A stretch of 8,587 nt of DNA from Armatimonadota bacterium (GCA_016869015.1 VGFB01000113.1:1-8587); one strand, 5' to 3'. Positions 1 to 6,702 are shown, counted from the first letter of the stretch. The notes: generated from the sequence alone by a model not told the origin. Made by a program: numbers and translations.

Positions 1-1
1 G

Positions 2-1252
2 GAGATCAGCGACGCCGCGCAAGATGCGCTCAAGTCGCCCTACGTGGCCTGCCTGTCGCCTGACAACCGGACGACCTCTATCCCGCCGCCGGAGGAGTGG
101 CAGAGGAAGGGGGAGGAGTTGGGGGCGCAACAGCCCGGGTTCGACCCTTGCCGGCGTCCCATCAGCCGCGAGGCTGGTTCATACCTGTGCCGTATTCTCG
201 GTGAAGCGCGGCTCTGCCACGAACCCCCTCCGTCGGATGCCCCCCACTGGAGCAGCGTGCTGGGCAACGCCCAGAGGACCGATCCGGGAGCCTGCGAGCG
301 GCTGCAGGCCGTCCGCTCGTACGGCGACTGGCCGGTGGGCGACAGCTCTCACCCCATCGGCACGTTCCACATCCACTCCACAGATGACGACCTCTTCGCC
401 CCCAAGCAGGTGATGCAGTTCTTCGAGACGCTGATCACACAGATCGACCGTGGGATCGTGCGGCTGGAGAGCGAGCAACTGGAGAAGGAACGCGACGATC
501 GGGCCAGACGCCTCGAGCACGGCGCAGAAGTCGCCGCGGCGGTTGGGGCGCGACTCGTGGTGATCGAAGGTCTGGCCGGGGACTTGGACACCAACGACGT
601 TGCAGGGCGGCAGCGCCTTGTGACGCGCATCCGGGCTGTGCAGTCGCTTGCGCCGGACTTTGGGCTGCCACTGGGGGTCCGCCACCAGACGGTGCAGCTG
701 CAGGGCGTGCTTGGGGCGTCCTGGCAGAAGCTGCAGAATGACCTCCGCGCAGATGCACTGTGGGCTAGCTACACACCGCAGAACCCGTTCCCGGAGGGGG
801 TCTCCGGACACGTCGATGCCGACGTCGAACTCCTGAGCGCGACCCTCGCCGCTCTAGTGCGCTGGGCACTGGGGCTGGCGGACAAGGTGAACCCGCGAGC
901 TATGGGTTCGGCCGCCCTCTCGGTGGAAGTGCACGTCGGAGACCAGGGAGCCGCGGCGGCGGGACTCCGAGTGGCCGTGGCCGTCCCCGGCAACCCCGGA
1001 CGCGGTCCCGTGAGCGCCTTCAAGCGGACTGCCGAGGGGGCTGACATGCTCACAGCGCTGCAGGCCGCTCGTGAGGCCGGGTCAGATCGCTACCACGATC
1101 TCGTCCTGGAGTTGGCAGTCGTGCGTCGACTGGCCAGAGACGCCGTGAGGGACCACGCCCCCGCCGTGACGATCGAGGAACGCGGAGAGCTGATCGCGGG
1201 CACGATTCGCTGGACACCTCGGAACGAGCGGAAGCAGACCGCCGATGCCTGA
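2..1252 (+). CDS. GAF and degenerate histidine-kinase-like sensor protein (5' partial)
   Basis: The frame is open to the window edge, so the true start lies upstream; a GTG at 44 is a possible internal start. Numbering from that GTG, residues about 45-140 fit the end of a GAF sensor domain: PIGTFHIHSTDDDLF followed by a helix of the type 'F..kqVmqFFetLitqI'. A charged linker helix follows (141-157). Residues 157-182 (LEHGAEVAAAVGARLVVIEGLAGDL) align loosely with a kinase dimerisation/H-box helix, with His159 at the phospho-acceptor position. Residues about 260-392 resemble a HATPase_c domain: a helix at 262-280 in the N-box position but without the Asn, VAVPGNPGRG where VxDnGxG is expected, and LAVVRRLARDA before a final strand pair, as in 'GLALVRRL...GT.F...LP'. 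The ATP-binding Asp and G2 glycines are missing, so kinase activity is doubtful. It probably acts in the cytoplasm as sensor for the next gene, which it overlaps by 8 bp (ATGCCTGA). The GAF and kinase calls are by eye and moderate; the coding call is strong. Confidence 0.72.
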   Translation, partial: EISDAAQDALKSPYVACLSPDNRTTSIPPPEEWQRKGEELGAQQPGFDPCRRPISREAGSYLCRILGEARLCHEPPPSDAPHWSSVLGNAQRTDPGACERLQAVRSYGDWPVGDSSHPIGTFHIHSTDDDLFAPKQVMQFFETLITQIDRGIVRLESEQLEKERDDRARRLEHGAEVAAAVGARLVVIEGLAGDLDTNDVAGRQRLVTRIRAVQSLAPDFGLPLGVRHQTVQLQGVLGASWQKLQNDLRADALWASYTPQNPFPEGVSGHVDADVELLSATLAALVRWALGLADKVNPRAMGSAALSVEVHVGDQGAAAAGLRVAVAVPGNPGRGPVSAFKRTAEGADMLTALQAAREAGSDRYHDLVLELAVVRRLARDAVRDHAPAVTIEERGELIAGTIRWTPRNERKQTADA

Positions 1253-3644
1253 CCCCCTGGGTGCCGTCCTCGTCGTGGGCGACCGCCGAGCGCAGTTGGA
1301 CGCCCTCGTGTGGGCCTTGCGCAAGCAGGCGACGGAGCCGCAGGCCGTGGAAGGCACGCGCGGTCTGCGGGAGAAGTTCGCCCAAGGCACGGCCTACGAT
1401 CTCATCATTCTCGACTCGGGGCGGCTGGAGACCGAGGCCGATGTCGCTTGGCTGACTACGCACCACCCCCACATCCCGTTGGTGATCTGCTTCGACCAAG
1501 ATGAGCCGACCTGGTGCGGGCGGCTTCCGAAGCGGGCCCTGGTGTTGCCTCTGATCCCCGTGGCGAGTGGCGGCGCGTGGAAGCAGGTTCGCGCTCTCCA
1601 GCTGTGCGCTGTCCTGCTGGCCTTCTCTTGGGACTGGGCCCATCTAGTGTCCTCGGTCTGCCGCCGGGCGCGCTCGGGACAGCTGGTACTGGCGCCCGTC
1701 AACCAGGACGGGCAACTCCTGGCGGGGTGCCAAAGGGCAGCCAGCGCGCAGCCCGCCGCCCTGGAGGAGACGGCGGTCCGCTACATCTCGCGGCCGGACG
1801 TGGCGGCCCTGGTCGTGGCCGCGGGCTGGACGGAGAAGGACCAGGTGCTGCTGTTCGGCGATGCTCTGGCAGACGGGCCGGCGCGCATCCCGGCCGAGAG
1901 CCTGGCCCGGGCGCTGTCTGGGATCCCCGAGGAGGCCCAGGTTCTGTATCTGGCCGCTCAGGCAGCGTTTGTGGGTGCCGCCGGGCTGTGGTTCCATCGC
2001 CGCATAGAGGGTTGTCCGCTGGACTTCTGCCTGGACAAGCTGGACGTGGCTCGTGGACTCCACGAAGGGAAGCTATGCGAGCAGTGTGATCGGGCGTTGA
2101 AGCAAGCGGTTGCCGATGCCCGATGTCGGCTCACCCCGCTGCAGATCGAGGCGGCCAAACGGCTGCTCAAGGAGGCGGCGGACCTGTGTGCCCGCAGGCC
2201 GGCCCCCCCCTTGGTGCGCGTCCGGGGTAGAGAGTTGCGCGCGTTCGTCTCAGGAGACGCGGTCGCCCAGATGCCGCTTCGGGCCGGCCTGGCGAACGTG
2301 GCGGACTCCGTGAAACGCCACCAGGATGAGTACTCCGGCCGGGAACGCGTCCTGCCCGCGGTAGGGAGCTACTTCCTGCCCGCTCGGCACTACAACTCGG
2401 ACTCGCCGGTCATCCCGGGCCCGCGGCACTTCGCGAAGCGAGCCAACATCACTCTCCCGCCCCAGTACATGGGCGGCGGGTACTTCCTGATCCACGCCGG
2501 GTACGGGATCGCCATCGACCCCGGTTACGACTTCCTTCGTCTGCTTTATGCACTCCCCCAACCGGCGAAGCCGTCGAACCCCGAGTCCGACGTCTCCGTG
2601 GGCTTCACCACCGAGGACATCGACCTGGTCATCGTCACCCACGATCACCTGGACCACTGCGCCGACTTCGAGACGATCCTACGTACGCGACGCGGGCGAC
2701 GGCTGTACGTTCACTGCACGGACGCGGTGGCGACGGCACATAGTCTGATCGAGAGGGTCAGCTACTCCGACATCGTCCGACTCGGAACGGCGGGTGACCG
2801 GATCCAGCTGCCAACAGGCATGGCGCGGGCCTTAGAGATCCGCCGTCTGCCGACGCTCCACTGGCAGCACACGTACGGGCTGCCGCTGGTGCCGGCGAAC
2901 TGCGGGATGCGGATGAAGGCCCATCTGGAGGGCTTCGGGCTGCACATCACGCTCTTGCCGCGTGGCGGGGGGCTGGCGTCCATTCTCATCACCGGGGATA
3001 CGCTCTGTCCGGCGGTGGAGCAGGGGGCGATCACGCCGGAGAGCTTCGAACCGTACCTGAAGCCGAAGCACTGGTCACGCCTGCTGCTGCGCCAGGGGGA
3101 CTTGCGGACCATCCGCCCTCTAGTCGAACGGGCCTACCAGCACTTCGTGGAGACGTACCTGGGTCTGGAGGCCGACCTGGCGTGTGTGCACATCGGCACG
3201 GTGGAGCGGAAGGGCTGGAAGCCCGACATCCCCGTGCCCTTGCACGACCCGATCGAGGGGGAGGGCTGGAAGCCGGACGGCTCCGAGCCCCTCTACGACG
3301 GACACCACCTGGGCCTGGGCGGATGCGCGCGGGTGCTGCAGTTGCTGCGGGAGCCCCCGAAGGCGGTGCTGATGACCGAGTTCGGCGAGGAGCTGGTCGG
3401 GCACCGACGACACCTGTGCGAAGCGCTGGGCAAGCTCTGGGTCCCCCGCGGCGGCGCCGTTCCGATCCTCCCGGCGGATGTCGGGTTGTGCATCGACCTG
3501 CAGCTACCACACCTCAATGCACAGTGCTCCCGCTGCGATGAGGTCCACCCTCTGGCGGACATTGAGGCGGTTGAGGAGGATTCGGACGTTCTGGCCTATG
3601 CCTCGAAGCACTCCCTCATGACCGGAAGCTGCCAGTGGCGCTGA
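1245..3644 (+). CDS. Receiver-like domain fused to metallo-beta-lactamase-fold hydrolase
   Basis: A 799-aa protein. Residues 7-105 look like a response-regulator receiver: strand AVLVVGD, then YDLIILD with Asp57 at the phospho-acceptor position. The usual Thr/Ser is not visible after IPLVICF (78-83) and the usual Lys is replaced in ALVLPLIP (98-105), so the domain is degenerate. Residues about 110-390 are mostly helical and unrecognised, with a C-x4-C-x15-C-x2-C set (Cys257, 262, 278, 281) that could bind zinc. Residues about 400-760 are an MBL-fold metallohydrolase: GGGYFLIHAGYGIAIDPG lead strands, DIDLVIVTHDHLDH with metal ligands His466, His468, Asp470 and His471, candidate His539/His542, GDT with Asp585, and a late His at 649 or 687/688 (YDGHHLGLGG). 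The motif set predicts a dinuclear metal site. The substrate (nucleic acid, nucleotide or lipid) cannot be told. No DNA-binding output domain is seen, so the MBL is likely the effector. The ATG at 1245 overlaps the upstream stop, implying translational coupling. Confidence 0.88.
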   Translation: MPDPLGAVLVVGDRRAQLDALVWALRKQATEPQAVEGTRGLREKFAQGTAYDLIILDSGRLETEADVAWLTTHHPHIPLVICFDQDEPTWCGRLPKRALVLPLIPVASGGAWKQVRALQLCAVLLAFSWDWAHLVSSVCRRARSGQLVLAPVNQDGQLLAGCQRAASAQPAALEETAVRYISRPDVAALVVAAGWTEKDQVLLFGDALADGPARIPAESLARALSGIPEEAQVLYLAAQAAFVGAAGLWFHRRIEGCPLDFCLDKLDVARGLHEGKLCEQCDRALKQAVADARCRLTPLQIEAAKRLLKEAADLCARRPAPPLVRVRGRELRAFVSGDAVAQMPLRAGLANVADSVKRHQDEYSGRERVLPAVGSYFLPARHYNSDSPVIPGPRHFAKRANITLPPQYMGGGYFLIHAGYGIAIDPGYDFLRLLYALPQPAKPSNPESDVSVGFTTEDIDLVIVTHDHLDHCADFETILRTRRGRRLYVHCTDAVATAHSLIERVSYSDIVRLGTAGDRIQLPTGMARALEIRRLPTLHWQHTYGLPLVPANCGMRMKAHLEGFGLHITLLPRGGGLASILITGDTLCPAVEQGAITPESFEPYLKPKHWSRLLLRQGDLRTIRPLVERAYQHFVETYLGLEADLACVHIGTVERKGWKPDIPVPLHDPIEGEGWKPDGSEPLYDGHHLGLGGCARVLQLLREPPKAVLMTEFGEELVGHRRHLCEALGKLWVPRGGAVPILPADVGLCIDLQLPHLNAQCSRCDEVHPLADIEAVEEDSDVLAYASKHSLMTGSCQWR

Positions 3645-3649
3645 TGGCG

Positions 3650-3673
3650 GGGCGGATTGGCGCGGGTCCGCCC
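3650..3673 (+). terminator. Possible hairpin just after the receiver-MBL gene
   Basis: GGGCGGA (3650-3656) pairs with TCCGCCC (3667-3673), a 7-bp perfect stem with a 10-nt loop starting 6 nt after the stop codon. No T-run follows, so a classical intrinsic terminator is not supported. It may be a weak or factor-assisted end for the two-gene unit. Confidence 0.3.
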
Positions 3674-4123
3674 ACGGTCAGAACACCGGGCTGCTCGGCT
3701 CGCCATGGTCCAGATGCGCCATCCCATGGGGCCATCCCTCGGCCAGCGGTGGCCTTGCTCACCGGCGCCCCCCACATCCCCGGCAGCGGGGACACCGCGC
3801 ACAGATCAGCGACCCAACGGGGAAGATCGAATGCCCGACGGCCAGTGGCGGAGTTCTGCGCGCACAACTCTCGGGCGTCCGTCGGCAGATCATCGCGTAT
3901 GCCTCTGTGACGAACGGCGACCGTGCTCCATCGGCGGCCCTGGATGGCGCAGCCGGGACGGCATTCCACCGGTCCCGTCGACCCCAGCGCGCTCCGCATC
4001 GCCCGCTCCCGGAATGGGTACGGTTCGCAGCACCTCGACCATCCACCCCCCGGCGCGATTGCCGTATGCTCCCCAGCTCCTGAGTCCTGTCCGGGCTACC
4101 CCCTGGGGAGGGCGCCGAGGGCG

Positions 4124-4161
4124 CGACAACGGTCGCTTGGGCTGGGCACCCACGGTTGTCG
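4124..4161. repeat. Inverted repeat CGACAAC / GTTGTCG
   Basis: CGACAAC at 4124-4130 is the exact reverse complement of GTTGTCG at 4155-4161, with 24 nt between the arms. It sits in non-coding DNA just beyond the broken end of the TIM-barrel fragment. It could be a hairpin, an operator or part of a mobile-element end, but a 7-bp arm is short enough to occur by chance. Confidence 0.25.
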
Positions 4162-4264
4162 GGGCGCTCACGAAGGAGGAGGTGGCGCTGTCTGTACGCC
4201 AGCCGGCCTTCGCCGCTGGCAGGTGGGCGCTCGAACGGCGGGGAAGCGGACGGAGAGAGCGCAT

Positions 4265-4830
4265 CAGGTGCCGGCGGAAGGTGGCATAGTCCATACCGTA
4301 GGCGTCCAGTATCCAGCCGTCGGCCTTCTGGTCCCAGCGAGGTCCCATCGGCATCGAGTACCACTGGTACACCGGCCCGGGGTACTTCTGCTTCACGTGG
4401 TCGTAGACCGCGTTGAGGTACTCGAAGCCGCCCTGCCAGTCCACTTCCTCTTCGTGCAGGCAGATCAAGTCCACTTCCTGGAGGTTCACCGCGTCCAGGA
4501 TCCGATTGGTGTCGGCCAAAACCTCCTCGAGCGGCTTCTTGTGGCTGACGCGGTCCCAGGTGTATAGGCCGAGGGTCACGATCTGCCCGCGCTCCTTGGC
4601 CTCGTGCACGAGCCTGGCATACGTCGCGCCCGCGGAGGGATCGCTGAACTTGTAGTTCGTGAAGTCCAGGAAACCGTAGTCCACCCCGTAGATGCCAACG
4701 TGGCGGAAGTCCAAGCTGGGCGCCGGCGCGGCGCGAGCAGCGCCGGCGGAGGCCCCTGGAAGTCCGCCTAGCGGCAGCAACGGACCCCTGACGGCCCTCG
4801 AGCCGGTCGAGGGACGGACGGCGGGCACGG
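4265..4830 (-). pseudogene. Fragment of secreted TIM-barrel (glycoside-hydrolase-like) protein
   Basis: Within the chimeric frame, residues about 133-170 resemble the hydrophobic and cleavage regions of a signal peptide (GPLLPLGGLPGASAGAA, then ARAAPAP). They are followed by about 150 residues with alternating strand/helix character: FRHVGIYGVDYG, TYARLVHEAKERGQIVTLGLYTW, EVDLICLHEEEVDW, PGPVYQWYSMPMGPRW and DGWILDAYGMDY. This is the style of the (beta/alpha)8 glycosidase-like proteins common in high-GC environmental bacteria; the acidic run HEEEVD could hold catalytic carboxylates. Coding quality drops sharply after YATFRRH, so the C-terminal part is missing. The true initiator Met is also missing, replaced by the transposase fragment. 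I cannot assign a numbered GH family. It may be a broken relative of the gene at the right edge, but the two fragments do not overlap enough for me to show this. Confidence 0.6.
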
Positions 4831-4837
4831 CCACCAG

Positions 4838-5227
4838 CCCATCCTGGTTGTCATCCGTCGCCAGGACCCCGGTCTCGAAGCGCCCCACCGTGTTCCGGGC
4901 GGCGGCCCGCCGATCGCTCGCCCGCTTGCTCACCACGAGACGCATGGCCGGGTCTCGCGACAAGCGGTCGGCGTCATTCGTGTCGGGGTACCCCGCCAGG
5001 CGGCTGTAGACCGACTGCCGGACCAGCGGCACCAGGTGGTGCTGGACATTGCGCCCCGAGCGCTGCTCCGCCAGGAACTCGCTCGCCATCGCCGTCAGCC
5101 CCAGCTTCTCGTCCAGCTCCCGGTGCGCGAGCAAGCCGGCGTCAGAAGTGATCTGGCTCCCTACGAACTCCAGCCGCACCCGAGCGTCGAACTCGACCCG
5201 CAACGGCTCCTGTACGCTTTCACCCAT
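4838..5227 (-). mobile_element. IS1380-family transposase, N-terminal fragment
   Basis: About 130 residues closely follow the N-terminal domain pattern of IS1380 transposases: ITSDAGLLAHRELDEKLGL, then NVQHHLVPLVRQSVYSRLAGY, PDTNDADRLSRDPAMRLVV, and GRFETGVLATDDNQDGL. These correspond to the family hallmarks 'SDAGLL..RELD', 'LLRQSvy.RLAGYeDtNDAdRL..DPAMR' and 'sRFETe.L...eN...L'. Full IS1380 transposases have roughly 430-470 residues with catalytic DDE residues located after this point, so all catalytic residues are lost. The fragment has its own Shine-Dalgarno sequence. The element's terminal inverted repeats could not be placed, and the other part of the IS is not in this window. Confidence 0.85.
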
Positions 5228-5233
5228 CGGGTG

Positions 5234-5239
5234 CCTCCC
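5234..5239 (-). promoter_or_regulatory. Ribosome binding site of the transposase fragment
   Basis: GGGAGG on the minus strand lies 6 nt before the ATG at 5227. It supports that start codon over other in-frame choices and indicates that the 5' end of the IS transposase gene is intact even though its 3' part is lost. Confidence 0.55.
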
Positions 5240-5465
5240 ACGATCAGTGCTGCGACGCCCGCTGCCACGCTTCCATAACCCGTTTCTTGGCGTCCTTACT
5301 GAGAACCTCCCTGCTCATATGGGCAATGCGGGCTGAGCGCCCAAGAACGAGCTCCCGCACCCGTGGTAGGCGTAGACCCCGCTTCTGTGCGCGGAGGCGT
5401 GTGCAGCGCGGCGAGGGGCGCTGCTGTCGGGCTGCGGAGCGTTCTGTGCGGATGGTGGGGAAACG

Positions 5466-5490
5466 GGGACGATGGGCTCGCCATCGTCCC
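5466..5490. repeat. Perfect 10-bp inverted repeat (hairpin or operator)
   Basis: GGGACGATGG (5466-5475) and CCATCGTCCC (5481-5490) are exact reverse complements around a 5-nt loop GCTCG. The stem is GC-rich and would be stable in RNA. It lies 163 bp upstream of the glycosyltransferase start. No strong T-run follows on either strand, only CGTTTCC on the minus side. Options are an operator for a dimeric regulator, a minus-strand terminator, or part of a mobile-element end. Confidence 0.5.
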
Positions 5491-5641
5491 TCGGCCTGCA
5501 TCCCGATGCGGCCTCTGGGGTGCCCATGGGTCCGGCCGCCGCTCCGCATTCCCCCGAGGGCGCCAGTCCGGGCAGGGCGTCTGCCGGACCGAAGCGAACA
5601 GCGTCAACCATCGGGATCAGACAGCTACTGACCAGTCACCC

Positions 5642-5645
5642 GGAG
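5642..5645 (+). promoter_or_regulatory. Ribosome binding site of the glycosyltransferase gene
   Basis: GGAG followed by 7 nt before the ATG at 5653 fixes that start; a second AAGG touches the ATG and is too close to serve. Confidence 0.5.
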
Positions 5646-5652
5646 CCCAAGG

Positions 5653-6702
5653 ATGAGCCATGCCGTAGATGGCCGACAACTCCTGCCACGAATGCGGGAA
5701 CAGCTGGGTATGGTGGTCCCGGTCTGGTTCGCGGCCGCAACCCCCGTAGAGGAGGTCTGCTCGTATCTGCGGGTCACCCTGGCGGATGTTCAGCACTTCT
5801 GTCGGCCATGTCACGTAGTGCTCGTGATCGATCTGTGCGAGCAAGGGCCGGCGGCTGCTCAGCAGGCGGCACGTGAGGTGGGACAGCGGTGCGGGGAGGC
5901 GCCGGTGGTGGATGTGGCGCAGACGCGGCACGGCAAGGGACTGGCCGTTGCCCGCGGTCTGGAACGGCTGCTATCTGAGCCGCGGCTGCAGTACTTCGTC
6001 GCCCGGGACTGCGATGGCGATCACGACATGTACGATCTGCCGCGGCTGTTCCGGCGGCTGGCGGAGGCACAGGAGCGCGAGGCTACGACGAACCTCTTTG
6101 CGGTTGGGTCGCGCCCGCGCCCTCAGATGGCTCTGGGTTGGGTGCGGGGTGAGTACGAGCTACTGCTGAACCGCGTGCTGGTGGAAGCCTGCAACGTGCA
6201 TCTGGCGACCCAAGGCACGCATATCGACCTGCGCTATTCGCTGCCCGAGACGCGCTACCCTGACTTCCAGAGCGGGTACAAGCTGTACACCCGGGCCTCG
6301 GCTCGGCTGAATGTCGAGGCCTTGCGTGCCGCCCACGACCGCGAACCGACGGCGGAGGTCTCTCAGTGGGGGGCTGAGTTCGTGACGGTGACCGAACTCC
6401 TGCTGGCCGGGCATCTGCCTGTCGAGGTCTCACGGGTCTCCTACGACGAGCAACCCCAGACCACCTTCGACGAGCGGGACCGCGTGCGGGCCTTCGGTCG
6501 GCAGTTCGCGTGGCTGTTCCGTCGGTTGGGCACGCCCTCGCCTCTGGCGCAAGCCATCCTCGACAATGCCCTGGCCCAGTCACCGGTGCGCTTTGCTTCA
6601 GGGCTCTGGTCGGAGTCGCTGCGGCTTCGCGAGTACGTGCAGACGGACGCCTTCCCGGACTCACCGTGGGGCCTGCCGCCACCCCATGGCGAACCCCTGT
6701 GA
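5653..6702 (+). CDS. GT-A fold glycosyltransferase, family 2-like
   Basis: A 349-aa soluble protein, predicted cytoplasmic, with no transmembrane segment. The order of motifs follows nucleotide-sugar transferases of the GT2/dolichyl-phosphate-mannose-synthase type: an N-terminal strand MVVPVWFAAATP (20-31) in place of the usual 'PvyNe', VVLVIDLC (55-62) for the nucleotide-binding strand, RHGKGLAVARGLERLL (92-107) matching 'N.GkG.Ar..Gl', YFVARDCDGDHD (114-125) with a DxD-type metal site at Asp119/Asp121/Asp123, GSRPRP (152-157), and PDFQSGYKLYTRAS (203-216) matching 'D.qSGfk...R'. A likely catalytic acid follows in WGAEFVTVTELLLAGH (239-254). It would transfer a sugar from an NDP or lipid-linked donor; donor and acceptor cannot be predicted. 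There is no lipid-anchoring C-terminal helix pair, and the C-terminus (280-349) is unassigned. It is translationally coupled to the next gene by a 4-nt overlap. Confidence 0.85.
   Translation: MSHAVDGRQLLPRMREQLGMVVPVWFAAATPVEEVCSYLRVTLADVQHFCRPCHVVLVIDLCEQGPAAAQQAAREVGQRCGEAPVVDVAQTRHGKGLAVARGLERLLSEPRLQYFVARDCDGDHDMYDLPRLFRRLAEAQEREATTNLFAVGSRPRPQMALGWVRGEYELLLNRVLVEACNVHLATQGTHIDLRYSLPETRYPDFQSGYKLYTRASARLNVEALRAAHDREPTAEVSQWGAEFVTVTELLLAGHLPVEVSRVSYDEQPQTTFDERDRVRAFGRQFAWLFRRLGTPSPLAQAILDNALAQSPVRFASGLWSESLRLREYVQTDAFPDSPWGLPPPHGEPL

Larger units (their letters stand above)
3645..4264. other. About 620 bp without a convincing gene
   Basis: All six frames have long open stretches because of high GC, but their translations are rich in Arg, Pro, Gly and Ala with no recognisable motif. 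The stretch lies between the stop of the receiver-MBL gene and the point where recognisable TIM-barrel coding ends on the minus strand. It holds the hairpin at 3650-3673, a CCCATGGG palindrome at 3723-3730, an 8-nt direct repeat GCCATCCC flanking that palindrome, and an inverted repeat at 4124-4161. It is probably remnant or foreign DNA brought in by rearrangement. The minus-strand ORF formally runs through it to 3890, but that tail does not look like protein. Confidence 0.5.
3890..5227 (-). pseudogene. Chimeric ORF: IS1380 transposase N-terminus joined to TIM-barrel protein fragment
   Basis: One uninterrupted 445-codon frame on the minus strand made of three unlike parts. Residues 1 to about 130 are the N-terminal part of an IS1380-family transposase. 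Residues about 133-321 carry a signal-peptide-like stretch ending AGAARAAPAP, then a fragment of a secreted TIM-barrel protein (FRHVGIYGVDYGFLDF ... WYSMPMGPRW ... GMDYATFRRH). Residues about 322-445 are low-complexity Arg/Pro/Ser/Gly sequence that looks like translated non-coding DNA. The start is supported by GGGAGG 6 nt upstream of the ATG. Neither parent protein is complete: no IS1380 DDE catalytic residues are present, and the barrel stops partway. The simplest reading is gene wreckage kept open by high GC. A functional fusion is possible but not supported by the tail. Confidence 0.75.
5228..5652. other. 425-bp intergenic region between divergent transposase fragment and glycosyltransferase
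   Basis: No convincing gene. The minus strand has a short frame ending at 5244 whose last 24 codons (from the ATG at 5318; MSREVLSKDAKKRVMEAWQR and on) look somewhat protein-like. They could be a leader peptide or the end of a lost gene, but they are too short to call. The stretch also holds a perfect 10-bp hairpin (5466-5490) and a CCCATGGG palindrome (5523-5530). It must contain the promoter for the glycosyltransferase gene, but no clear -35/-10 pair could be picked out. The left end of the IS1380 remnant should also lie here. Confidence 0.5.

Noticed and set aside
356..420. JAMM/MPN deubiquitinase-like motif HIHSTDDDLFAPKQ in the first gene
   Set aside because: The HxH is present but the Ser and Asp that should follow are Ala and Gln, no upstream catalytic Glu context is seen, and the surrounding pattern fits the last strand and helix of a GAF domain better.
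179..811. Minus-strand 210-codon frame opposite the first gene
   Set aside because: It has no recognisable motif and lies wholly antisense to a frame with GAF and kinase-like features that is coupled to a clear MBL gene.
3616..3999. Minus-strand 127-codon frame in the gene-poor stretch, containing HRGIRDDLPTDARELCAQN
   Set aside because: A short piece looks protein-like, but there is no ribosome binding site, no family match I recognise, and it runs antisense into the end of the MBL gene.
3657..4567. Several + strand frames of 200 or more codons across 3657-4567
   Set aside because: Their translations are Arg/Pro/Ala/Gly-rich with no motif. The right-hand part is antisense to the recognisable TIM-barrel fragment, so they are GC-driven shadows.
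5228..5652. IS1380 terminal inverted repeats and target-site duplication
   Set aside because: I looked for matching ends on both sides of the transposase fragment and found no pair I could defend; the other end of the element appears to be missing.
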